NCBI GenBank assembly: GCA_036245525.1
Contig: BTPG01000003.1
Location: 159,683,383-159,747,382, forward strand
Length of the DNA: 64,000 nucleotides
Reading direction: 5' to 3'
From: Semisulcospira habei
Taxonomy: Eukaryota; Mollusca; Gastropoda; Semisulcospiridae
Made by a program: the position numbers and the translations under genes
Part shown: positions 54,109 through 64,000 of the stretch, piece after piece
Layout: each line of letters opens with the position of its first letter
How positions within the stretch are numbered: position 1 is the stretch's first letter
The notes under the pieces: generated by a model
Seen by the model: only the letters and a program-made list of their open reading frames with translations
What the model was told of the DNA's origin: nothing
Database searches by the model: none

Positions 54109-54808
54109 ATAACCCACCATTAACCCTCCTACTGTAACCAAAAAGACCCACACATGTCCGCCATAAACCCTACTATCTTCCCTGCAGTATTGATCAGCCA
54201 ACTGACAACACTTCCAATTATGCCAGGCAAAGCATCCATCACTTTCACAGCCAATTCTTTTAACAAGTCTGAAATAGGTGAGAACTGTTTCTTTATCCAT
54301 GCCTGTAAATCGTTTGGGTCTGAAGGAGCCAGTGGGGTCGATGGAGACGTCGGAGCTGGACCACCCCCACCAGGTCCACCCATTACAGCCATTACAACAG
54401 TACTGATAATAAATCCAAGAGCAGTAATTAAACTCGCAATTGTGATACTCTGCTCTCTGAAAAGTGTTTTAATCTCTCAGCCAAAGTTGTGTCTTTGTGA
54501 AGTATTTTTTGAATAGTTTCTCTAATCCTGTTGACCTGTGTTTTCAGTTTTTCTCTTCCAATACTAATTACTTCTAGTCGCGCTGATCTTTCTATCTGCA
54601 AATCATTTAATCTGTGTTGTATTCTTTTTTTTATTTCTGTGTCAAGATTCCCATTGTCTGCTGTAGCCAGTTTTTCTTTTTCTCTTTCTATTTGATTATC
54701 AAGCTCACCTAGTTTGGCTACATTATTTACCATCTCATCTCTGATTGACTGCAGTGATTTATCCAAGCCCAATAAATCTCGCATGGGTAAAGGAGGGTCG
54801 TCATTCAT
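54085..54808 (-). pseudogene. Coiled-coil protein with two membrane segments
   Basis: The N-terminal 126 codons (ATG 54808) are a long Lys/Glu-rich coiled coil. The frame closes near 54428, while the adjacent frame continues without an ATG into a hydrophobic helix (IASLITALGFIISTVVMAV), a Gly/Pro linker (GGPGGGGPAPT), a DALPGIIGSVVSWL segment and, after a second shift near 54165, a C-terminal helix. Most simply one gene with two frameshifts. The start codon overlaps the stop of the upstream gene in an ATGA. Confidence 0.55.
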
Positions 54809-55329
54809 ATTGTTTTCATAACGTCATTTATTTGTCCTTCAGTAAATGAGGTTTCTTGTATTACCCTGTTTGCTATTTCTGGCAGTCTTGTTACTGCTGT
54901 CATTTCAATTTCTTGTCCCGTTGGCAACCTTGTTTGCGTGTTGTGAAGAGCAGTAACAAGATGAGGTGTTAACTTTTTACTAGCTTTACTACCAACACCA
55001 AGGTAACGCTGCAGTGCTGCCTCACCACCAACATCAGTTTTTATCGTACTTAAAGCTCTAAACTTAGCAGGGTTATTTTTATGGGTTAGATGTACTTTAC
55101 CTCTGTCTGTATTTACAAATAAGTGACCTTTATCATATTCAAACTGATTAGGATCTATTACATCTGGGCGGGCACCAACACTTTCATAAAATGAGTTTAC
55201 TTTGTCTTTTAACAGTTCGTGATACATAGGAGAAGTATTTACCATTCCAGTCATATCTGTTACACTAGTATCAGAGACATTCATGACATCCATTTCAAAA
55301 TCATCATGATTAAATCCTCCCGCTGCCAT
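54805..55329 (-). CDS. Polinton-associated protein, 174 aa
   Basis: ATG at 55329 (MAAGGFNHDDFEMDV). Acidic N-terminus, then a KFRALSTIKTDVGGEAALQRYL block and a helical C-terminus (ETSFTEGQINDVMKTI). No break visible. No named domain recognised. It is divergent from the capsid gene (41-bp spacer) and coupled by a 4-base ATGA overlap to the following coiled-coil gene, typical of compact viral gene packing. Confidence 0.6.
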   Translation of the reverse strand: MAAGGFNHDDFEMDVMNVSDTSVTDMTGMVNTSPMYHELLKDKVNSFYESVGARPDVIDPNQFEYDKGHLFVNTDRGKVHLTHKNNPAKFRALSTIKTDVGGEAALQRYLGVGSKASKKLTPHLVTALHNTQTRLPTGQEIEMTAVTRLPEIANRVIQETSFTEGQINDVMKTI

Positions 55330-55370
55330 CGTTTTTATTAATTTAATATTTTTTATTTTTGCATAATAAA
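55330..55370. promoter_or_regulatory. Possible bidirectional promoter
   Basis: A 41-bp, almost pure A/T spacer between divergent ATGs (55329 - and 55371 +), containing TAATATTTTTTATT. A second, similar 25-bp A/T spacer separates ATGs 52802 (-) and 52828 (+). Function inferred from position only. Confidence 0.35.
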
Positions 55371-56116
55371 ATGACATCGTCTTACGGATCAAAGTTAGAC
55401 CCATATAGAAAACTACGAGAACCTATAGGTGTTAAGGGCATTAGGCAATCAATTGTCATCACAAACAATCCAAGTACGATAGACCAGAACCATGTTCTTA
55501 CTGTCAAGTTTCCAAACCTAGGTCCCAGTGACGTTATTGTTCCTGGCACTGCTCACCTTGCTTTTAATATTGAACTTTCATCAGAATCAGACGCAAACAG
55601 AACACTAGTTGACAATCTTGGCAGAGCAATTATTAGGACCATTAAAGTTAAACTTGAAGGACAGGAAGTGTTTAGTCTGGATGATGCTGATGTGTTCTAC
55701 TGTTTCAAAGATCTTTGGCTTTCAAGAGAAGAGAGAGAAGATCGTATTTACCAAGGCATACAGTCAGATAACATTACCAAACTCCAAATTGATGCTGGAG
55801 ATAAAACAACGTCAGCTGCCAAGGACTTTATTGTGGCAGACACATACGGTAATAGTTTTACATTCCACTTGCATTTGAAATCCTAACAGCGCATTTGCCT
55901 TATTACCAAGGAGCACTGAATGACCATCTGAGTTTTGAACTAACCTTCAATGACTACTCCAAAGTTATAAAATCATCAGATCTCAATGCAACATACAAGA
56001 TCTATAACATCACTTTGGAATATGAAATTGTCACACATGCTCATCTAGCTACTCTCATTCAAAATCAGTACCAGTCAAGACTTCCAATTTATTATGCTAT
56101 ACTATTAGCCCACTGA
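55371..56116 (+). pseudogene. Major capsid protein (hexon-like), truncated
   Basis: Frame 55371-55886 (YGSKLDPYRKLREP, SIVITNNPSTIDQN, TVKFPNLGPSDVIVPG, RAIIRTIKVKLEGQEV, DLWLSREERED), then a shift near 55870 into 55895-56116 (PYYQGALNDHLSFELTFNDYS, LEYEIVTHAHLA). This is the N-terminal jelly-roll region of a capsid-protein family I associate with invertebrate Polinton/adintovirus-like elements. Only about 245 residues remain where the family usually has roughly 450-500, so the second jelly roll is missing. Two lesions: the frameshift and the 3' truncation. Family assignment is by memory. Confidence 0.65.
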
Positions 56117-56689
56117 GTATGGGTTGGTGAATTAATTTATACTTTTGTTTTGACCATAAAAAATGACAGACAGACAAACCGAGTGAGCTATTGATATCAC
56201 ACACTGCTTTAAAGATGTTGAGCACTTTACTGACTTAATATCATCACCCAAACAGCTTGACATAAACCTTTCAGCACCAGTGGAGATACACATGTCATAT
56301 AATGTGACTTTAGAATTTGTTGATGAGCATCCAGTTTTGGAGTGCATGACTGTTGATTTTAAGACACATTTCTTCAAAGTTAATGATACTAACTGCAACT
56401 GGTTTGAGATACTTTGTTATTGCATATTTAAACAACTACGTAAACTAAATGTTTATATTAACTGTGTTACAGTTAATAAAGTGGTATTACACATACAGAG
56501 TCAGCGTTAATTTTTTCTATTATTATTTTGTCAGACAAATAAAATGATGGACAATGCCTAAAGCTCATCAGGCTCGCCAAGCTTAAGAAATGTGTTTCAC
56601 ACAACAGACTTGCCTATATCTAATAGTAACAATGTCTATGAATCGATAGAAAACTCTTTTTCTGTCATACAACATTGGCTGTTGAGAAA
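56117..56689. other. Decayed viral sequence, no gene called
   Basis: AT-rich remnant between capsid and polymerase pieces. A 76-codon frame (56280-56510 +) has no recognised motif. The lost capsid 3' half and the polymerase 5' half would be expected here, so an internal deletion is likely. Confidence 0.5.
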
Positions 56690-57732
56690 ATGAGTATGAC
56701 GGGGGGAAAAGAAGACACTAAACGTGTGCCGAATTTGAATGACAAATTCAATTACGTTTGTCACTATCGCTTACTGCAGTTTTACATCAGGCATGGGTTA
56801 GTACTAAAGAAAGTTCACAGAGGCATAAGCTTTGATCAGTGTGCTTTCATGAAAGATTACATAATGAAAAACACAACCCCACATGCAAGGGATGGTAACA
56901 CTGCATTTGACAAAGACTTCTTTAAGCTTATGAACAATGCCTGTTTTGGCAAGACGATGGAAAATCCTCATCACCGCAAAGATGTGAGACTGGTCACAAC
57001 AGAATCAGGTGCAATTAAACTTACAGGCAAGCCACAATACACAGGGTACAAAGAGTTTCATTCATCATTGTATGCAGTGTCACTCAAAAATAAAGATTGT
57101 CAAACTAGACAAGCCAGTATTCATTGGTATGGCAATTCTTGAGTTATCAAAACTATTAATGCTTGAATTCTACTATGATTACTTTAAACCAGAGTATCCT
57201 GCGTGTCGTTTGTTATACACAGACATGCCTACTGAAGACTTTTATGAAGACATGAAAACAGAACTACATATGTATGACACGTCTGATTACCCTAAGGATC
57301 ACCCGCTGTTTAGCACACAAAACAAAAAAGTGCCTGGGAAGTTTAAAGACAAACTGAATGGTGTGCTGATAGTTGAGTACGTTGGACTGAGGTAAAAAAT
57401 GTATTCTATACTGCACCAAAAAGGTAGTCAGTCCACAGCCAAAGGTATCAAAAACAGCAATAAAAAATAAAGAAATTCGTCATGAGCATTACAAGCAAGT
57501 ATTAGATGGAGAACTAATGCCTGATTATCCAAACAAGTCACTGAGATCAAACAAACATAATCTTGAAATAATCCAAACACATAAGAAGTCACTTGCAGTA
57601 GGGGACACAAAACGTGAGTTTCACACCAGGGAAAAGGCTTATGCACCTGGGCACTACAGACTTAAGTTATCTGAAATAATAGCCGATGAATTAATCGATG
57701 AGTTAGTTGATGAAATGGTCAAAAGTGAGTAA
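56690..57732 (+). pseudogene. Protein-primed type-B DNA polymerase, C-terminal
   Basis: Replicative polymerase of the Polinton group. Legible blocks: VPNLNDKFNYVCHYRLLQFY, then DFFKLMNNACFGKTMEN (motif B, the K-x3-N-x-x-x-G segment), and LLYTD at the motif C position. Motif C is damaged: after YTD the sequence jumps to MPTEDFYEDM, so the second catalytic Asp and about ten residues are gone. Frameshifts near 57090 and 57395-57435. The C-terminal helical part runs to a stop at 57730-57732. The exonuclease and terminal-protein parts are missing. Convergent with the integrase, 59 bp away. Confidence 0.8.
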
Positions 57733-57791
57733 CAGTGTCTGGGGCGATAATCTGCAATTCCTCTCTGACAAATGCCCTCCATGGGGCAGGC

Positions 57792-58545
57792 TCATATAGA
57801 TAATATATTGATGGACTGCCGCCATTGCCGTGGACTATTATTTTTTATATTGTGTACAGACGTAGACCAAATTGGATCGGTTGTTCTGCATCTGACATCA
57901 TTCTCAGACTCGCCGGGCTGATATAAATATCTCACCTGTTTTGTAAACAAACTTGTGTCTGATAGCGGGACCGGGGCTGACGGTGTTGTTTTTGGCTCTG
58001 TCATTGTTTTCAATTCAATAGCATCAGCAGGTTTTAAATGACCCTCATTATTCATTGCTTTTATCACAGATGGTAATCTCTTTACCCACTCAGTGTTACG
58101 TGCATCATGCATGAGTTCCTTAGAATACTGGTAACTGAAAAGTCTCTCCGATAATTGCTTGTTAAAGTTTTCTACTATTGCCTGTGATCTGTGCACACAT
58201 GGTATACCTCGCCGCACTAGCACTCCATGCTTCACAAATAACTGATTAACGGCGCCCTTGAATTCACATCCGTCATTGACTTGAACAAGCCTGGGGTATT
58301 TCAGAGGACCACGACTATATATTTTTGATAAAGCAGTCGCTACAGTGGTAGCAGTTTTGTCAGTTATGGGCTCGGCATCCTTATACCTTGAAGCAATATC
58401 AACAACAGTTAGTGCATACTTGTAACGTTTTTTTCTTATTGTGTCATGAGGTAAGAACAGGAGGTCTATTTGATGGGTGTCATTGGGGATAGTGTTTTCA
58501 AAATGAGGTCTTGATATTTTTCTTGGAGCAGGGAGATAAACCTGC
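57792..58545 (-). pseudogene. Polinton integrase core (DDE), N-terminus lost
   Basis: Open without a stop from about 58545 to 57792, but with no ATG start; the zinc-binding N-terminus is absent. Retroviral-type catalytic residues are visible: Asp at 58398-58400 (VVDIAS), Asp at 58272-58274 (VNDGCEF) and Glu at 58170-58172 (AIVENFN), with about 33 residues between the second and third. VKHGVLVRRG and EWVKRLPSVIKAMN follow, typical of Polinton-group integrases. Would join element DNA to chromosomes. Function is unlikely without the N-terminal domain. The C-terminus is shorter than a full chromodomain-bearing form. Confidence 0.8.
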
Positions 58546-58836
58546 CTTCTTCACTGTGCCTGAGTTCGTTTCACGACTTCGGCGTCCAGTTGACACTCTA
58601 CACCACATGAGGACTTTCACAGGAGAAGGTGAATGCACAACCCGCCAGGGTTATAACGCCCTCCATAGGGGGTTAATTAGCGCATGAATAACCCAGGTTA
58701 CATCGATTCCTGTGAAAGCAGGTGGCAGGTCACCAAGCAGCCCTTTTGCCAATTTTTTTTCATTTTTTACACTTTTTTTTCTATTTTAATTTTTTTTTTT
58801 TCCCTTAGATTTATTATTTTTAGAAAAGTTGTAATT
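58546..58836. other. Non-coding spacer with short inverted pieces
   Basis: ctttcacaggag (about 58614) and tcctgtgaaag (about 58708) are inverse matches about 80 bp apart. T-rich run near 58758-58802. No gene. Confidence 0.5.
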
Positions 58837-59060
58837 ATGCGCCAACAATTATCATATGTGAAAAATTGCAGTTTGCGAAAAATGCGCCAACAATTATTGT
58901 ATGTGAAAAATTGCAGTTTGCGAAAAATGCGCCAACAATTATTCTATGCAAAAAAATTGCAGTTTGCGAAAAATGCGTCAACAATTATCGTATGCGAAAA
59001 TTTCAGTTTTCAAAAAATGCGCCAACAATTATTGTATGCAAAAATTTCAGTTTTTGAAAT
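58837..59060. repeat. 45-bp minisatellite, five units
   Basis: Units start at 58837, 58882, 58927, 58973 and 59017 (periods 45, 45, 46, 44), each atgcgccaacaattat followed by tatg-gaaaaattgcag-ttgcgaaaa. A partial sixth follows. Two forward frames remain open across it because the period is mostly a multiple of three. Confidence 0.93.
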
Positions 59061-59470
59061 GCGAAAAATTACAGTTTGCGAAAAAAACAACCTTTTTCTC
59101 TGTCTGCGATATGGTGACCTTTCAGTATGTGTAATTTCAAAATGGTGATCCCAAGGTATGCTAATAAGTTTTTAACAGCAACACATGATGCATTTATTTG
59201 TGTTTTAAGTCAGTCTTTTCTCAGCGAGTCAGAGTGGCAGGGGTTGTCTCTTAATCAGTAGTGCATGCCATTTGTAAGCCCACCTGTGAGCCGATAATGT
59301 GCCAAACAATTGCCGTATGTGCAAAAACAGTTGACCCAATGCCTGGCTTTTTAGTTCTTTTCCAAAAGCGACAGTGACACAACAATCACAAAATCCTATC
59401 TCAAGTCATACCACAAGTGTATTAAGAGAAAATAAATAAAGCTTCAAAATTTAATATATTTCATTATAAA
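59061..59470. other. Non-coding, AT-rich
   Basis: Nothing recognised between the minisatellite and the next viral gene. Confidence 0.5.
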
Positions 59471-60005
59471 ATGAACCAAGACGAATTACTTCTTCAAAGC
59501 GATATCTGTGCTGTAGAGAACAAAGACTTAGACTCTAAAAAAACAGCGTCATTTCTCTGTTGTTGTTACCGGAAAATCAAAAGCGTATCTCGGAAAACAA
59601 TACATGACAGAAGACATAGAATCCCTCACCGCTGATGAGCTAATAAAACTTCATGCTAAATATGAAAATCACATTGCTTCACTAATGACCCCTGATTTGA
59701 GTCGATCTCTTGTCTGTCTATATACAAAAGCAGTGAGTCACTTTCTAACTGTAGACACTGACAGTCTATCACACGACCTTGTAAGCAACCCTATTGTATC
59801 AAGTTCAATTGGCAAATTAGCATGTCTCATGTTTTACAAGTTTGGCAATTACCTTGCACCTGTGGTAACTTTGCTTGTTACTGGCAGTCATATTGATTTT
59901 TCAAAATTAAATTTTTATGCTGATCAAAATGAACGACCCACAGACGACCCCACAGTCGAACCCCAGCCCTGTTTCGTCTCAGATTCAAACGGTGACCAAG
60001 GCTAA
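59471..60005 (+). pseudogene. Polinton-associated protein, frameshifted
   Basis: ATG at 59471 opens 53 codons. The frame that matches the rest of the protein (LTADELIKLHAKYENHIASL, RSLVCLYTKAVSHFL, SIGKLACLMFYKFGNYLAP) begins before ATG 59604 and runs to 60005, so one shift near 59550 is likely; alternatively 59604 is the true start and the product is 133 aa. Helical, no membrane segment at the start. I have seen similar proteins beside Polinton capsid genes in invertebrates but know no function. Confidence 0.5.
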
Positions 60006-60365
60006 AAGTCTTGGCAGAATTCAGGCCGGAAAAAGATTAGCCGAATGGAACAGACAAAAAAATTAGAGCTTAAGGCGTTAACAGAAAAGGCTCATGTAAC
60101 TGACCCACCAATGCCGACCCCGACAACACCATCAGGACCTTCAGGACCCCCAACACCGTCTCCCCCACATCAAAGTGAGAGACTATCAACCGAGTTTAAA
60201 CCCGAAACAACAAAATTTGTTGCCGAATTTGTTGTTGGATTTGGTTACGCAGGTTACAGGCTATGGAAAAAATACAAACTGCAGACTCGAACAGTGTCCA
60301 AAAACTCAGACACTCCAAAAACAAAACCAGAAGTTGCGCCCCCCCCCCACCTAGATAACTTGTAG
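59929..60365 (+). pseudogene. Polinton small membrane protein, frameshifted
   Basis: ATG at 59929 overlaps the previous gene. Ser/Thr/Pro-rich start, then GRIQAGKRLAEWNRQK, where a seven-A run at about 60051-60057 shifts the frame. Continues in the 60045-60365 frame with a Pro-rich linker (60100-60175) and a hydrophobic Gly/Tyr segment (FVVGFGYAGYRLWKKY) near 60220-60275. Likely a single-pass membrane protein. Confidence 0.5.
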
Positions 60366-62990
60366 TTAGTTCTCATCACTCTAGAAAACGTATATGATCA
60401 TCAATCCGCAATATCCTCACCATGCATGTGTGGAATCAATTGAAAGTATTCTTACCAGCTGTGTGTGTGTGTGTGCAGATATAGTAAAATGAGGCCTGTG
60501 AACAGAGACATACACCAATTGTTGTTGTCAAGTGCACAAGTGAGAATAGAACTCCGCTCTTGCTTAGGTATCTAAGTCTTTATCATATGCTAGTATGAGA
60601 CATATATGTATCGTCGTGAATCTAAATCAATCTCTCACAATATTTGAGCCATGTGAACACCTCTGCAGTACTGAGAACTCTGGTAGCCCGTCAAGTTAGA
60701 GTCAGAGTGACATTATGAGACGTGTACTCTATGCTATGGCTTGCGCTATGCATGTCTTTTCTCTCATAGCCGAGTCTAATTGCACCATAATAGCTTTCCG
60801 AAAGAAATACGGTTTGATTCCTCAGTTAGAGTCTCATAGCAGAGTATTGTGAAGATGTATTCTCGCGTAAACTCTTGTGTACAGCAGATTTGTTACAAGC
60901 CAAAGTACCGCATTGCTATACAGAGATTAATCGTTATCACTGCTATCTCCTGTACTTAGAGAGCAGGGCCAATTGTATTGCATCCATCGATAGAGTAAAA
61001 CTGCTCTTTTACTTATGCGAGAGAAATGTCAAAATAATCTTGCGTTGCTTTTGCGCAAGTATAGTATGCCTTTGTCAGAGTGTGGAGATCTGGGCTGTCT
61101 CGAGTCTCTTCTAAGACGCTACAGCGGTTGTCAGACAATTGATCGAGTGGTACTGAATATAAGATCTTATATTTGTGTTGTTGCCAGACCTCGCGCAGCG
61201 GTAGTATGATGGAAGCGCAATAGAATATAGCATGTAGTGATCTTTAGCGTTTTGCACATGTCGAATGTGAGAGAGAAGTCTGGAGAAATCTATGCCCAAG
61301 AGCTCATGCACAGCGCTCTGATACGCGAGATGAGAGTTCGCTAAAGTATTGAGACTAGACAACTGGAGAATTACTAATCATGTTTATGTATGGTTGTAAA
61401 CTCGGGAACAGAATTCGTGCGAATTTAGACTGTCACATGAACATAGAATGTGTATAGTGTTATGAATTGTAGTGATCTTAGCAGAATTGTATGATGATAA
61501 GATATTTGCGCTGTTGTGTACAGAGCTAGTCAGTCGCGCAAGCGAAGGATGAATTGTGCTTATGCAATATCTAAGTCTAGTAATTTCTGATCGAGAACTG
61601 GGAGATCTTAAGAATGTGTGGTGTCTAGCGAGGACTGCACTTTCCTTGATACGGGCTGCTTTCACTTGATGTGCTAAGATGAAGAAGAAAACTAATCTCG
61701 ATGTTGCATGTGATAGACACATTTACGTTCACGAGAGATGACTACGGTACTCACGGAGAACAGCGACCAATACAGATCGTGACTGAATCCATTGTGACGA
61801 TATTATAATCCATACGATGCTACTCAGTTTCGCTGTTCTGTATTCCGCCCCGTCTTCGCTGCATTAAAGCAGAGAGCTCTGGGGGAACTTGGACCGGATC
61901 TCGCACCAAGTATGTCGACCATCGTTTAGATCTGAATTTCTGCTGTCTCGGGTGTGTTCAGAGAGCGAGTGATTGTATCGCGTCATGCACATGTATAGAT
62001 GATACGTGCATCTCTACGATCACTCGCACATACACGAGAGGCACACACCACACACCCACACACACACAGCACACGACCTTCGTGACACTATGACACAGGA
62101 TCCACTCCTCGGCGGCGCGAACGCATCAGTCTATGCACGAGACGGCACACGCACACACACACACACACACACCGCGACAGCATCACACGTCTGCAGAGTC
62201 GTACTAAAGCGCACACACGAAACGGATCACACACACACAGCACACACACGACAGCCTGTGACATCAAATACACACAGACAACGCACACACTAACACAGTA
62301 CACAACACTACAACACATCACACACACAACTAAGACCATCCCAACTCGAGAAGGTAGACAATAGCGAGAATACGCACACACTTCTGGAGTGAATCTCAAA
62401 AAGTACGCAGATGTAAGATTTAAGATCTGGACGAATCACATAAGAAAATAATTATAAAAACTATATTGTTAGTAAAGTGTGTAAATAAGACAAATGTTTT
62501 GTCTATGGATGTGGCGCAATTGAGTAAGGTGTTGTCTACTAAATGAGGAGAAGTCTAACGTTGGTGCTAGGTGTGATAGAGTGTAAGGAGACCGGGCAGT
62601 GGTGGAGTCGTGGGAGTAGAGTTTGGGATCGCAAGATAGAAAGTGTGTCAACATGTGTAATAGTGACGTGGGAAGAAGACTGGAGAGACGCGCAAGGCGC
62701 AAAAGGCCCCTGCGATCAGTTGCGCGGTTCGAAGACGACTATGCATGATCCTCGTGTCGTGAACCTTCATTGCATGTTTGCCGTTCAATTTATACACACA
62801 CACACACTACAGCACTCGACATATGGCAGAACCATGCTCAGCAAAGACATAATATCAATCCGACGCACATATGATAACTACACGAGCTCCTTCTCTCGAG
62901 TAGACCTACACGAGCAGACGCCCATAGACTATCGACTACCTCTTAGCGCTTGTCACACGCTCCACCCCGTGTCTTGAGATCAATCGCCTG
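60366..62990. other. No supported gene; degenerate CA-rich stretch
   Basis: Sequence without recognisable genes. 62020-62340 is strongly CA/ACAC-rich with many interruptions, like a decayed or poorly sequenced CA microsatellite. Frames up to 144 codons have no motifs. Confidence 0.55.
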
Positions 62991-64000
62991 AGCATAAGAG
63001 TCCTGTTTCGCCCCGCCACAACCTCTTCAGCGCAGCCTACCTACACTCCCCTATTAGCCACTCCCTCCTCCACCTCCACCTACTCCGCCTAACGCATCAC
63101 CATACTGACCTACATCACTCCTGTGCACGCACCTGACACGACCACACCCACCTGTCACGTCTCACGTTGTCCACTCCCCTCTCTATCCATCAGACATCCC
63201 TCCCCGATCATATAGAACATTCTTTGTCCACCCTCTACACCCACCTCCGCCCCCCCACCCTCGCTCTCGCGCCAGTGCACAGGCAAATCAAGCCTAGGCT
63301 CCCTTAATAAATCATCCCTCAGCTTCCCTCTCCCACCTTAGGATCCTACCACCATCTATCAACGCCGCCCCCTACAGTCAATAGACCACACATCTCTCTC
63401 CTAACGTCTCCCACAATAGTGTTCTATGTTAGTTGTCAATGATTATACCCAGCTGTGGCCCACAATAATGTGACCCCCTCCTTCCTCTCCGCCCCCTTAA
63501 CTCCACCTATTACAACAGTTCGTGTATTTCTTCGCCGACTCAATCATACCGTGAGTCATGTACTCTCCAACTCTGACACACAAAACTCCCCATCATCGTA
63601 TGCTCGACACCGCCCGCAATAGAAGAAACCATGTGAACACACTAAAATACTAAATGAACATGTGTCTTGGCCATCTTCCTCCCGCCCCCTCCCCCCACTT
63701 TATGAACTAATTACCGGGTCCATTCGACTGAAGACGACACTCGCACCCACCTCGTCTTCCTTAAAGACACTAGATATTCATCTCTATTTAATCTAAGTGC
63801 ACAATTCAGCTTGCTTCACAAATGGTACCCCCCGCCCCCCCCCTCCATCCCATAAACACGCCCAAACTCTGTGCCAGTATACCATGTAGGAAGCGCAAAA
63901 TGTTGCGTCTCCCATTGTCCTGCTCAGATATACTCATCCCCAATGCCCCCCCGCCTAAAAAACGTAAGCCTGGACCTGAAGAGATAGATCCGCACTCACC
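62991..64000. other. Pyrimidine-rich low-complexity end
   Basis: C/T/A-rich strand with many CCC and CACC words and few G, in contrast to the AT-rich region before 60.4 kb. No genes. May be a repetitive region or a low-quality assembly end. Confidence 0.5.

Larger units (their letters stand above)
50003..60365. mobile_element. Decayed Polinton-type (adintovirus-like) element
   Basis: A cluster of small, tightly packed, AT-rich genes on both strands, unlike the flanks. Diagnostic members: an N-terminal hexon-like major capsid fragment (55371-56116), a protein-primed type-B DNA polymerase C-terminal part (56690-57732) and a retroviral-type integrase with D, D and E (57792-58545). Around them are several membrane or coiled-coil accessory genes of kinds I associate with cnidarian and other invertebrate Polinton relatives. 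Packaging ATPase, protease and the polymerase N-terminus were not found. Almost every gene has a frameshift, stop or deletion. Long terminal inverted repeats were not identified, so the ends given are only the outermost recognised genes. Confidence 0.78.

Noticed and set aside
58839..59060. CRISPR-like array
   Set aside because: Units are contiguous 45-bp tandem copies without unique spacers, in a eukaryotic repeat context.
62543..62977. 144-codon forward frame
   Set aside because: No motif, in sequence of doubtful quality, with no supporting context.

Overview
This window looks like repeat-rich intergenic DNA from a marine invertebrate, most likely a mollusc and perhaps a gastropod. That assignment is inferred from the SINE tails, the LINE types and the density of microsatellites; no species marker is present. 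I find no convincing host protein-coding gene and no rRNA or tRNA gene. Almost all coding potential belongs to transposable elements or to one integrated virus-like element.

Layout. 0-7.2 kb: a TSD-flanked SINE, several microsatellites, a CR1-like LINE (2916-4920) and an 80-bp LINE 3' end, both set inside (CT)n tracts. 7.2-15.3 kb: an ISL2EU-type DNA transposon (PIF/Harbinger group) with about 85-bp terminal inverted repeats. It carries a four-exon THAP plus DDE transposase and a convergent two-exon SAP-SWIM-YqaJ gene, both with no visible inactivating change. 15.3-21.4 kb: a decayed, nearly full-length CR1-like LINE interrupted by a MITE, an 82-bp piece of an RTE element and a SINE. 21.4-28.7 kb: microsatellites, LINE 3' ends and a degenerate satellite that hosts a SINE and other retroposon ends. 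28.8-35.6 kb: a second CR1-like LINE split by a full-length RTE retrotransposon with a 14-bp target-site duplication, then two LINE fragments.

36-43 kb: degenerate satellites, a 1.1-kb inverted-repeat element carrying one SAP-domain exon, a tRNA-derived SINE, a MITE, and a cluster of long near-perfect hairpins, including four members of one roughly 90-100-bp palindrome family. 43.2-49.6 kb: two 1.07-kb inverted arms around a decayed Jockey-like LINE and a broken THAP exon. 50.0-60.4 kb: a decayed Maverick/Polinton-type (adintovirus-like) element with a truncated major capsid protein, a type-B DNA polymerase remnant, an integrase remnant and several virion-accessory genes; packaging ATPase and protease genes were not seen. 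60.4-64 kb: no supported genes; the last kilobase is C-rich and possibly poor assembly.

How the parts fit together. The ISL2EU genes form a transposase plus nuclease pair. The CR1-like LINEs sit repeatedly and in one orientation against (CT)n arrays, which suggests target-specific insertion. TSDs allow the nesting order to be read: SINE into LINE A, RTE into LINE B, and a retroposon into a viral gene. Gene models come from reading frames and splice signals by eye; family names come from memory of motifs, not from searches.
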